From: Opitutia bacterium UBA4506
Lineage (GTDB): Bacteria > Verrucomicrobiota > Verrucomicrobiia > Opitutales > Puniceicoccaceae
Assembly (NCBI GenBank): GCA_002388665.1
Contig: DGMY01000024.1
Coordinates: forward strand, 1-25,506
DNA: 25,506 bases
Direction of reading: 5' to 3'
Shown here: positions 1 through 7,619 of the stretch, in pieces
Layout of the letters: each line of letters starts with the position of its first letter
Position numbering within the stretch: the stretch's first letter is position 1
The notes under the pieces: generated by a model
Database searches by the model: none
The model's input: the letters and a program-made list of their open reading frames with translations, nothing else
Told to the model about the DNA's origin: nothing
Translations under genes and position numbers: made by a program

Positions 1-159
1 CAGGTCGATGCCCATACCAGGGGTCCCTCACCGGACGCCTACAATCGAATCGCCCCGGATGCGGATTGATCGGTTGATTTACCAATCTTCACTGCCCCTC
101 ATCTGGCTATATTTTGAGCGTCTGAGGATTATCGAGTCTCCCAGAAGTGTGAGGTTCTG

Positions 160-990
160 TTAAAATCTAACTGGAACAATTGTGCGTGGGAGGTGCCTAA
201 TTGTACTACGAGTGCGATCCCTCTCAGTGGCTTTCAGTGCCCAGAGCGCTGCTGCGAATCGATTTGTCATTCGGGTTTTGGCAAAAATGTTTCGAATGTG
301 GTCTTTAACGGTCTCTTGGGAAATTACGAGGGCTTGAGCGATATCGCCGTTGGATGCCCCATTCGCGACTAGCGTCAAGACATCGGCTTCTCGTATCGTG
401 AGTCCTGCGCGGATGAGAGCGTTAGGATTGGCTACTTTGCTCATCAATTGCTCGCGTTCCAAGGCGAGTTTGCGGGCGCTGCTCAGTAAGGTTTGGGCTA
501 GAGTGAGGAGAGAACGATCCGTCTGGCTGAAGTCGGGACCTCCTTTTCGTTCAATTCCGAAGAACGAAACCTCTTGGTTTCCTGCGGGTACGTAGACGGC
601 ACAGTGATTGTCGACATCCAAAGGTTTTAAGGCCTGAGAATAAGGACCCGTCTGTCGAAATTCCCGCTCACTATAGAAATCGCTGCGTTGAAAAGGTTTG
701 CCCTGGTTTATTGTCGGATCCCAGTTGAATAGCCTGTGTTGCCCCATCGTTTCTCCGAGGCCATACATTGCTTCTTCGAATCTTGGGAGAGGCCTGCTTG
801 CCCCGATATCCAGTGTCTTTTCCTGAATGTGAAGGGTTCCAAACGCCACAAACTCGTTTGGGACTAATTGGGTGATGTATCGATATGCGCGCTCGGAGAA
901 ATTTGAAATGCCGATATCTGTACTTACAAATTGATCGGAAGCACCTTGGAAGAGGAGAATCTGTTGGTCCGTCAAATACACAGGAGGCAT
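160..990 (-). CDS. LuxR-family transcriptional regulator
   Basis: A 276-residue DNA-binding regulator. The C-terminal segment (about residues 190-255) is a GerE/LuxR-type helix-turn-helix: it contains LTIREADVLTLVANGASNGD and the recognition-helix stretch SQETVKDHIRNIFAKT. The N-terminal ~180 residues look like a GAF/autoinducer-binding-like sensory fold, but I cannot name the ligand, and no phosphoacceptor receiver motif is visible. It is divergent from the secreted protease at 1210 and shares a 219-bp intergenic region with it, so it may regulate that gene; this is inference only. The ATG at 988-990 opens the first plausible reading frame. The family call is firm and the target unknown. Confidence 0.85.
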   Translation of the reverse strand: MPPVYLTDQQILLFQGASDQFVSTDIGISNFSERAYRYITQLVPNEFVAFGTLHIQEKTLDIGASRPLPRFEEAMYGLGETMGQHRLFNWDPTINQGKPFQRSDFYSEREFRQTGPYSQALKPLDVDNHCAVYVPAGNQEVSFFGIERKGGPDFSQTDRSLLTLAQTLLSSARKLALEREQLMSKVANPNALIRAGLTIREADVLTLVANGASNGDIAQALVISQETVKDHIRNIFAKTRMTNRFAAALWALKATERDRTRSTIRHLPRTIVPVRF

Positions 991-1133
991 TGTAATTCTC
1001 TCCGGATTTGAAAGAATTTTACATGTAGTAAAGAAATCTTTAGCCCCCTTTTCTGCAAGTCATTTCGTAGTCAAAGACAAAGATTGACTGATTAGTGGGA
1101 GAGGAACGTCTATTCTGTCTTCTTTGGGATCGA

Positions 1134-1167
1134 GTAAATTTACAATATCCCCCCCGATATGGGGATA
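1134..1167. promoter_or_regulatory. Palindrome pair upstream of the S8 protease gene
   Basis: Two symmetric elements sit 40-75 bp upstream of the protease start. One is the perfect 10-bp palindrome GTAAATTTAC (1134-1143). The other is a 7-bp inverted repeat, TATCCCC at 1146-1152 with GGGGATA at 1161-1167, separated by 8 bases. They lie between two divergent genes, one of which encodes a LuxR-type regulator, so an operator or a 5'-UTR hairpin is possible. No well-spaced -35/-10 pair was found nearby. Short palindromes arise by chance, so this is a weak call. Confidence 0.25.
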
Positions 1168-1209
1168 GAGTGATTGGGGCGAAGACGATAGGGTTGAGAT
1201 AATTTAACT

Positions 1210-3057
1210 ATGAAATTACTACTATCACTTGGGGGGGCTGTATTTTTGGGTATGAGCTTATCGGCGGTTCCATTCGAACCGGATGATCCCTATTATAATC
1301 CATACTATTACGATGGGGGCAGCGAGCTGTACGCGGGGCAATGGCATCTGGATAACCAAGCACCGATCAGTGTGAATAATGCTGGTTTGGATGTGAATGT
1401 CCTCGAAGCGTGGGGTAACGGTTGGACTGGCGCGGGTGTCATCATTGGAATTATCGATGATGGGGTCGAGGGGAGTCACTCAGATCTCGTTGACAACTTC
1501 TGGAATGCGTACAGTTGGGGGTTCGGGAAGGATCAGGCTACCAATCTCGGAGAATCTTATCGAGGTTTTCCGGTTGTCGATGGGCTTGGCGGTAATGGAG
1601 ACAATCACGGAACGGCTGTAGCGGGGGTAGCTGCTGCGAGAGGCGATAATGGAGTCGGGATGACAGGTGCCGCACCCTATGCCGGTATTGCTTCATTGCG
1701 ATTTCTTTCTGAGACCTATTCTGGGGGGATCAGCGAAGAAGAAGCCGAAGCGGCAGCGATTTTGTATCAAGGGCAAACTGACTTGAGTGGCAATCCTAAC
1801 CCATTTGTTGCGCCGACATGGGATTCGGTGCCAGTGCGCGTTAAGAATCACAGTTATGGACCAAACGTCGGCTTTGTACTTGATGAAGATTCGCAGCTGG
1901 TACTGGAAGCGTTTGAGGAAAGTGCATCACATGGAGTTCTGCACGTGATCTCAGCTGGGAATCAACGAATTGAAGATGGGTGGGATCCATGGTCGACAGG
2001 GGATACAAACAAAATTCTGAATAGCGTTCTCCCCGAAAACATCATAGTGGCGGCTTTAGGGAGTGATGGTGTGTTCTCCGGGTACAGTAGCTATGGTGCG
2101 AGTGTTTTTGTAACGGCGCCATCGAATGGAGTGGATGGCTTTGGGATCGCTACGACAGATCGGGAAGGCGAGTCTCTCGGGGATAATAAGAATCCTTCTG
2201 CACCCGATCCTGCTCTGGATTTTTCGGATGGGTACAACTACACGAGTGATTTTGGTGGAACCTCTTCTGCAGCTCCATTGGTTTCCGGGATCATGGCTTT
2301 AGGGGTCGAAGCGAATCCGAATATGGACTACCGAATGGCTAAGCATATTATGGTCAGAACGAACCGGGTTGTGGATGCTGGGGATTCCTCTTCCACGGGA
2401 CGCTGGATAGTCAACGGTGGAGGGAATTCATTTAATAACAATTACGGATTTGGTCTGATTGATGCAGGTGCGTTTACAGAAATGGCTTCTCAGTCGATCG
2501 AAGTTACTGAGGAAACGGAATACGAAAGTGGTGAAATTGAAGTGAATCAGTCCTTTGCTGATGAGGGTGACAATGAAATCACAGAAACGTTCGAGGTCTC
2601 TGTAGATTCGAGTATCGATCAGCCGATCGAGATGATCCTTGTTGAGATGACAATTATAGGCTTGGAAACGGATTGGGCGACATACTCTGGAGGGACCGGG
2701 AGCATCATGGGCGACTTTTCGGCTTGGTTGACCTCCCCATTCGGAACCCGCAATGAATTGTTTACCAATGACCGTGGAATTCCCGACGTTCTTTGGGAAG
2801 ATCGGCGAGACTACCACAATGACGAACTCGAGTGGCAATTCCTGAGCAATGCATACTGGGGTGAAGACGTAAACGGGCTGTGGACGCTGGAACTCTATAA
2901 TGATACAGGCAATCCGCTAACCGGAACCTGGGAAGACTTCTCTTTCACCGCTACAATGGGAGATCTCCTGTTAGTTCCAGAGCCGTCCTCCTACGGACTA
3001 TTGTTTGCGATTGGAATTCTTCCGGTATTGATCCGACGGAGACGTCGGGAAGGCTGA
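1210..3057 (+). CDS. Secreted S8 (kexin-like) serine protease with P domain and PEP-CTERM anchor
   Basis: A 615-residue extracellular endopeptidase. Residues 1-19 form a signal peptide. The subtilase/kexin catalytic domain spans about 65-425. The triad is visible as Asp83 (IIDDGVEGSHSDL), His133 (GDNHGTAVAG) and Ser352 (GGTSSAAPLVSG), with the oxyanion-hole Asn251 in ISAGN. A proprotein-convertase P domain follows (about 455-583, ending ...VNGLWTLELYNDTGNPLTGTWEDF). The last 27 residues are a PEP-CTERM signal: VPEPSS, a hydrophobic helix, then an Arg run. In other bacteria this tag is processed by an exosortase; no exosortase gene lies in this window. The start is the ATG just before the signal peptide, with only a weak Shine-Dalgarno. 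All active-site residues are present, so the enzyme looks intact. The gene converges on the rimK operon. Confidence 0.92.
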   Translation: MKLLLSLGGAVFLGMSLSAVPFEPDDPYYNPYYYDGGSELYAGQWHLDNQAPISVNNAGLDVNVLEAWGNGWTGAGVIIGIIDDGVEGSHSDLVDNFWNAYSWGFGKDQATNLGESYRGFPVVDGLGGNGDNHGTAVAGVAAARGDNGVGMTGAAPYAGIASLRFLSETYSGGISEEEAEAAAILYQGQTDLSGNPNPFVAPTWDSVPVRVKNHSYGPNVGFVLDEDSQLVLEAFEESASHGVLHVISAGNQRIEDGWDPWSTGDTNKILNSVLPENIIVAALGSDGVFSGYSSYGASVFVTAPSNGVDGFGIATTDREGESLGDNKNPSAPDPALDFSDGYNYTSDFGGTSSAAPLVSGIMALGVEANPNMDYRMAKHIMVRTNRVVDAGDSSSTGRWIVNGGGNSFNNNYGFGLIDAGAFTEMASQSIEVTEETEYESGEIEVNQSFADEGDNEITETFEVSVDSSIDQPIEMILVEMTIIGLETDWATYSGGTGSIMGDFSAWLTSPFGTRNELFTNDRGIPDVLWEDRRDYHNDELEWQFLSNAYWGEDVNGLWTLELYNDTGNPLTGTWEDFSFTATMGDLLLVPEPSSYGLLFAIGILPVLIRRRRREG

Positions 3058-3316
3058 GAGAAGGAGTCGTCCGTCGGAACGGATAGTCTATGTCCAGGAG
3101 TTTCAACGGGGGTCAGTCGATCCAGCCCTCTTCATTTTGTGCAGGATAGTTTCAGTACGAAATGGGGCGGGGTCTGCGCAGTAGCCCTATCGAAGATTTT
3201 CAATGACAAATCGCCCCTCTGGCTTCCGGTGACTATATCTGAGCACTAGTTGGAAGTCGAACTGGCGGTGATACCGTCGGCTCATTCTGATTTCGGTTCC
3301 TCAAGACTAGGACGGT

Positions 3317-3751
3317 TCATCCCAGATTCATTTTTCTCGGAGTAGCCCAATGGTCGACTGCGCTATCGACTAGAAACGATCCTCCCAAAGTCTCCCGTCC
3401 CAGAAGCATGCGGTGAATCATGTTTTTGCGGCAGACCAAGTTGATCAAAACGCGTTTCTCGACTCCGCCGAGGCGGAGGGTCGTTTCAACAAAAATCCGA
3501 TTGTGCCCGCTCCCCGTACTGCTGCGGACCCTCTTCTTCCGAATGATTGGTTCTTCCAGGGTTACCCGCTGATTCTGTTTTCGATCGAGTCGGACTGTAA
3601 AGCGTACTCGCTCGTCAGGGAGCTCTTCTATCTCAGCGCAGTCGATGGCGCTGCTCTTCGCGCCGGTGTCTGCCTTAGCCCGCATACGGAGGCCCCATTC
3701 TGGGAGTTCCACCCATTCCCGCCAGCCAATAGTGATTGGTTTTTTCATCAT
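3317..3751 (-). CDS. RimB-like retropepsin-fold protease ('ATP-dependent zinc protease' family)
   Basis: A 144-residue protein of the Pfam Zn_protease (PF05618) family. The hallmark is the aspartyl-protease-like motif ADTGAKSSAI near residue 28, followed by conserved IGWREW (N-terminus) and LLGRETL (C-terminus). Despite the family name, the Asp-Thr-Gly signature and the short length point to a dimeric retropepsin-like fold; no HExxH zinc site is visible. In Pseudomonas the RimB member works with RimK, trimming or modulating glutamate tails. Here it is the last gene of a three-gene minus-strand operon, 7 bp after the deacylase gene, so a role opposing or processing the RimK product is likely but inferred. 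Two adjacent ATGs (3746-3751) offer the start; the Shine-Dalgarno is weak. Confidence 0.82.
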   Translation of the reverse strand: MMKKPITIGWREWVELPEWGLRMRAKADTGAKSSAIDCAEIEELPDERVRFTVRLDRKQNQRVTLEEPIIRKKRVRSSTGSGHNRIFVETTLRLGGVEKRVLINLVCRKNMIHRMLLGRETLGGSFLVDSAVDHWATPRKMNLG

Positions 3752-3758
3752 TCCAATA

Positions 3759-4820
3759 TTAGAGGTAGGTCACCTTTATATTGCTAGCGAGTTGCTCGCG
3801 CAGGTCGGTTTCGATGGTACCTTCCTCTAGGGAATCGATGCTCTTTTCGATCTTCTGGTGCTGTAATTTAGTGGAAAGAAGGCCGATATGAGTAATTGGA
3901 TCCCCCGGGCCCACGGCCGGCATGGTTGTCATTCCCATGACAATACCATCGTGGCTGCTATGGATGACCTCGTTTTCCATCCCAAGAAGGCCGGTACTAC
4001 TGGCGAGTTGCTGCCCCTTGGAGACCATATCGCCCGGTGCTACGTTGAAATGTAGAAAGCCTCCCGTCTCAGACCGAACCCAGCGAGTTTCCTCAACGAT
4101 CATCTGATGAGGCGGTGCTTCGTGGGGCGTGTTAGTCATCCCGAGTTCAGAGAGCACATTGGCGATTCCCCGCAAGGTCAAATCGAGGACGGCAGGTTCG
4201 ACCTTCCACACCTCGCCAGCTTCAAGAACGATCGTGGGGCAGCCTACTCGTACTGCCTCGGCTCGCAAGGATCCATCGGGACCCGACCCATCGACGATCA
4301 CCTCGCACCCAAACGCGCGTGCGAGCCGTTGGCACTCGGGGTTCTCGCAATCGGCGCGGACATTGGGAAAGTTTGTGCGACGAACTGCGGCGGTATGAAG
4401 GTCAATCAGGTAGTCGCAGCGACCGACGATCTCGTCGAAAATTACTCGTGCCAAACGCGAAGTCAGGCTCCCTGAATGTGAGCCGGGGAAACTTCGATTG
4501 AGATCCCGCCGATCCGGCATGTAGCGACTGTGCCGTTCAAACCCCATGATGTTGACGACAGGAGCTAGAATGAGGGCACCACGTGTTATTGAGAACGGTG
4601 GATTTTGGATCAGGCCGCGAATTGCGCCGGTCCCATTGATCTCGTCCCCGTGAACCGCGGCGGTAATTCCGACCACGGGACCGGGTTCCTTGGCTCTCCA
4701 TACCATCAGTGGCAGAGTAATATTGGCCCCGCTGAAGCTTGTTCCGATATCCACCCGCAACCGTCGTCGTTGCCCTGGTTTGATTTCGCGGTCGTCCCAG
4801 ATTCCTACATCTTTCTTCAT
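3759..4820 (-). CDS. Succinylglutamate desuccinylase/aspartoacylase (AstE/AspA) family metallohydrolase
   Basis: A 353-residue zinc carboxypeptidase-fold amidohydrolase that would release an acyl or amino-acid group from an N-acylated amino acid. Zinc ligands are visible as His57 and Glu60 (AAVHGDEINGTG) and His142 (DLHTA). The substrate-carboxylate motif DLNRSFPG contains Arg109, and the likely catalytic base is Glu200 in VLEAGE. The ~100 residues after the hydrolase core include a biotinyl/lipoyl-like beta domain (GGFLHFNVAPGDMVSKGQQLA), typical of this subfamily. The ATG overlaps the stop of rimK by 4 bp (ATGA), so translation is probably coupled. Its position between an ATP-grasp ligase and a RimB-like protease suggests it acts on the same modified peptide or metabolite. 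The exact substrate cannot be read from the sequence. Confidence 0.87.
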   Translation of the reverse strand: MKKDVGIWDDREIKPGQRRRLRVDIGTSFSGANITLPLMVWRAKEPGPVVGITAAVHGDEINGTGAIRGLIQNPPFSITRGALILAPVVNIMGFERHSRYMPDRRDLNRSFPGSHSGSLTSRLARVIFDEIVGRCDYLIDLHTAAVRRTNFPNVRADCENPECQRLARAFGCEVIVDGSGPDGSLRAEAVRVGCPTIVLEAGEVWKVEPAVLDLTLRGIANVLSELGMTNTPHEAPPHQMIVEETRWVRSETGGFLHFNVAPGDMVSKGQQLASSTGLLGMENEVIHSSHDGIVMGMTTMPAVGPGDPITHIGLLSTKLQHQKIEKSIDSLEEGTIETDLREQLASNIKVTYL

Positions 4821-6019
4821 GCTGTGGTTCCTTCGGTCACGGGAGTTGTGGGGAGGGGTTTAATCGTACGCGGCTTTTTCCGAGAATCGTCAGGGATCAT
4901 GGATTTCATCGTTTCGGATTTTCCGTAGCACAGGAGAGTATCGTCGGCTTCGAGGACTCTGCTACTCTTGGGGTTTGAAATGACTCGGCCGCCCCGTCGC
5001 AATGTGAGTACTACAATGTCTTGCTCTCGCAGTCCTGTTTCTTCGAGAGTCAATCCCTCCAGCTTGCTGCCCTTGGTAATATTGATGTCGGCGACACCGT
5101 AACCGCGGCTGACAGTGAGGCGTTGACGAATATCAATCTCCGGGAGTTTCACCTGATCGGCGACATAGTCGACAATCGCGCCGGCGATATCCAAGCCCGT
5201 TGCTCCCTCGATCCCTTCGAGCCCAGGAGAGGAATTGACCTCCATTACCTGGGGTCCGGATTGTGATTCGAGCATATCGACGCCGCAGATACGAAGACCC
5301 ATTATTTGTGCTGCCCGAACTGCGACATCGGCGTACTCAGGATCCAGGTCGATCGCTTCGGCTTTGCCTCCCCGGTGAACATTACTGCGAAAATCCTGCC
5401 CTTGGGCAGTTCGCCGAATGGCGGCGACGACTCGGTCCCCGATGACAAAGGCCCGCACGTCCTTGCCCTTACTCTCGGCGACAAATTTCTGAAGAAGGAC
5501 CTGTTGTTTCGTGCTGTGAAGGGTTTCCACGATCGCCTTTGCAATCTCAATCTTGTCAGCGAGGATGACCCCTACACCTTGCGTGCCTTCCAACAGTTTA
5601 ATGATGACTGGCGCGCCCCCGACCCGTTCCAACGCACTCTGTACGTCACGCTTATCGTCTACATAGGCCGTCATGGGAATTCCTATATCGTGCCTGGAGA
5701 GGATCTGCAGACTGCGCAATTTGTCTCTCGAATTACTGATACCCGCTGCAGTGTTCGGCGTGTAGACATCCATCTGCTCAAACTGTCGGACCACGGCGGT
5801 ACCGTATCGGGTTATTGAAGTTCCGATCCTCGGCAGAATCGCATCCGGTTCCACGATCTGTTGATTGTGATAGAATAAATCTGGTTGTCCGTGGGCGATA
5901 TCGATGGTCAAACGCAAAGTGTTGAGGACATTCACCTTGTGCTTACGCGCTTTGGCTGCTTCGACCAAACGACGGGTGGAATAGCACTTCGGCGAACAAG
6001 AAAGTATGGAGAGGATCAT
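4817..6019 (-). CDS. rimK: RimK-type alpha-L-glutamate ligase with C-terminal TrkA-C domain
   Basis: A 400-residue ATP-grasp ligase. Residues 1-290 align by eye with E. coli RimK throughout: PRIGTSITRYG, SRDKLRSLQIL, KLLEGTQGVGV, FRSNVHRGG and the Mg/ATP-binding end VMEVNSSPGLEGIE. RimK adds glutamates to the C-terminus of ribosomal protein S6, and some relatives make free poly-glutamate. E. coli RimK stops near residue 300. Here about 80 more residues (about 300-380) form a TrkA-C/RCK_C-like domain (DINITKGSKLEGLTLEETGL...VVLTLRRGG), a fold that often binds a small ligand such as a nucleotide. The tail is basic and Pro/Thr-rich. It is the first gene of the operon rimK, deacylase, RimB-like. 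No strong Shine-Dalgarno precedes the ATG at 6017-6019. Confidence 0.92.
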   Translation of the reverse strand: MILSILSCSPKCYSTRRLVEAAKARKHKVNVLNTLRLTIDIAHGQPDLFYHNQQIVEPDAILPRIGTSITRYGTAVVRQFEQMDVYTPNTAAGISNSRDKLRSLQILSRHDIGIPMTAYVDDKRDVQSALERVGGAPVIIKLLEGTQGVGVILADKIEIAKAIVETLHSTKQQVLLQKFVAESKGKDVRAFVIGDRVVAAIRRTAQGQDFRSNVHRGGKAEAIDLDPEYADVAVRAAQIMGLRICGVDMLESQSGPQVMEVNSSPGLEGIEGATGLDIAGAIVDYVADQVKLPEIDIRQRLTVSRGYGVADINITKGSKLEGLTLEETGLREQDIVVLTLRRGGRVISNPKSSRVLEADDTLLCYGKSETMKSMIPDDSRKKPRTIKPLPTTPVTEGTTA

Positions 6020-6249
6020 TGGGATAATCGTAATAGATCCCCCGTAGAGTTGCGACAGATTATTGAGCCAAAATGAGGAGGCCGAATCGTCCTGGTAAGC
6101 GTATCTAGTGACCGGTACCGAAGGATTCTATTGATTAGTAGGCCTCGGCGCGGATCCCATTTCGGAACGAGGGCCTCCGGAATCTTGTCAGAGTGGGCGG
6201 AGCTTTCCTAAGGGGGGAGTACGCGCGGCCCCCGGGAGGATGATACCGG

Positions 6250-7380
6250 TCAGAGCTCCGGATTGAGGAGGGGAGCCATCTTCCGGAAAAGGTCTGTGGG
6301 AAGATGCGCCGCATTGGTGAAATTACGGAAGTTAGTCAAAATCACGACGGTTTGGTCGGTGCTCGAGTCGTGCATAACGAGGCTTTGGTAGCCGAGATAG
6401 TCGCCGGTGTGCCCCAGCCATCCCTCGAGGTTCCCGATTCCCAGACCGTATCCGTCGTATTCGGGGCAAGTTGGGCAGTCTTTGTTGGGAAGCAATTGGA
6501 TTCGCGCCTCCTGCATTTCGGGACTGATCAGCGTTCCCTCGGCCAATACCTTGCCCCACACGCGGAGATCATCCAGAGTGGAAACGATCGCTCCGGATCC
6601 CGCCGAGCTGGTTGGATTGGAATCTGTTAGATCGGTTAGATCCTCCTCGGGGTCGAACAGCGCATATCCGCGGGCTATCGGTTCGGGCATCGCCGGAGTC
6701 ATAGGATACGAGGTTTGGCCCAACTCGAGGGGACTAAACAGATTTTCTTTTAAGTCTTGGCTGAGAGGATTTCCGGTGACCTCTTCGATGACCATTCCCA
6801 GGAGCACGGTAGCGGTGTTGGAATAGTGCCACCCCTCGCCCGGTGCAAAGTAGGGAGAGTTGCGATTTGCGAGGTCCACCAACTCTTGTGGTGTCCATGG
6901 CGCAGAGATATCTTCAAAGAGAATAGGAACGAATTCGCTGTCCTCAGTATAGTTGAAGATCCCAGCGCTCATGTTGGCCAACTGACGCAAGGTCGCTGAA
7001 CCATTTTGAAGATTGTCGACATAGTCGCTGATAGGATCGTCGAGATTGAGCTGGCCCTCGTCAGCCAGCTGAAGAATGCGGGTGACGGTGAACGACTTGG
7101 TAACACTACCGATGCGGAAGTGATCCATCCGGGTGATCGGGGTGGATTCCTCGGTATCGGCGAGACCCGTTTCGAGGATTAATATTTCTTTGTCGGATTT
7201 CCAAACCCCTACGACCATGCCCGTCATTCCGGTCTCGTCCATCTGTTGCTGGGCGATGTCCGCAAGTTGGACGGGAAGGGATGCTGGTTGGTTGAGCAGA
7301 TTTGCCTCAAGATTTGTCGCCGTGAAGAAGGCAAGTGCGGCGATTATCTGGGTCGATAGCTGGTAGAGTTTGCGCTTCAT
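6250..7380 (-). CDS. Secreted class C beta-lactamase-like serine hydrolase
   Basis: A 376-residue member of the beta-lactamase/D-aminopeptidase-like (PF00144) family. A signal peptide covers about residues 1-26 (basic MKRK, then a hydrophobic stretch ending near EAN). The three catalytic motifs are present: Ser92-x-x-Lys95 in GSVTKSF, Tyr186-Ser-Asn in WHYSN, and His324-Thr-Gly in LGHTGDYLGY. The HTG triad, rather than KTG, is common in esterase and peptidase members, so this need not confer drug resistance; the substrate is unknown. It stands alone on the minus strand, with 230 bp between it and rimK. No recognisable Shine-Dalgarno precedes the start, but the ATG fits the signal peptide. Confidence 0.87.
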   Translation of the reverse strand: MKRKLYQLSTQIIAALAFFTATNLEANLLNQPASLPVQLADIAQQQMDETGMTGMVVGVWKSDKEILILETGLADTEESTPITRMDHFRIGSVTKSFTVTRILQLADEGQLNLDDPISDYVDNLQNGSATLRQLANMSAGIFNYTEDSEFVPILFEDISAPWTPQELVDLANRNSPYFAPGEGWHYSNTATVLLGMVIEEVTGNPLSQDLKENLFSPLELGQTSYPMTPAMPEPIARGYALFDPEEDLTDLTDSNPTSSAGSGAIVSTLDDLRVWGKVLAEGTLISPEMQEARIQLLPNKDCPTCPEYDGYGLGIGNLEGWLGHTGDYLGYQSLVMHDSSTDQTVVILTNFRNFTNAAHLPTDLFRKMAPLLNPEL

Positions 7381-7566
7381 GGATTTTGAAAGGAGTGGCG
7401 GTTGCTAGAGCTGTGTCGAATCCCTCCGAAGGATAGGAAGTGGAGGATAACTACTATGACGTGACGCGGTGTTTGTCTAGATTTACTCAGCCTCAGCCCT
7501 CTCGGTTCTAGATTCTTAGAAAGTCGAACCTCTCCCATTAACAGGAGCGTGAGAATCTCTATCTCC

Positions 7567-7597
7567 ATCGCCGGGGGATTATTCATCTCCCGGCGAT
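7567..7597 (-). terminator. Stem-loop downstream of the sulfur-carrier fusion gene
   Basis: A 13-bp inverted repeat (7567-7579 with 7585-7597, one G-T pair, core ATCGCCGGG/CCCGGCGAT) encloses a 5-base loop, about 23 bp past the stop of the fusion gene. Position and strength suggest transcription termination or 3'-end protection. No T-run follows on the minus strand, so it is not a textbook intrinsic terminator. Confidence 0.5.
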
Positions 7598-7619
7598 GCC
7601 CCTTGGGTGGTGTCTGACC

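Noticed and set aside
1..15. Possible 5' tip of a minus-strand gene (MGIDL)
   Set aside because: Only five codons are inside the window and the upstream ribosome site is weak; cannot be supported.
1084..1116. Promoter for the S8 protease (TTGACT...TATTCT)
   Set aside because: The spacer is 21 bp and no alternative -10 fits; not reported as a promoter.
6250..7380. Antibiotic-resistance beta-lactamase
   Set aside because: The motif set (SxxK, YSN, HTG) fits the wider esterase/peptidase family; HTG rather than KTG gives no ground for a resistance claim.
7377..7586. Small 69-residue minus-strand frame before the serine hydrolase
   Set aside because: No domain, no ribosome site, low-complexity composition; it spans the terminator hairpin of the neighbouring gene.
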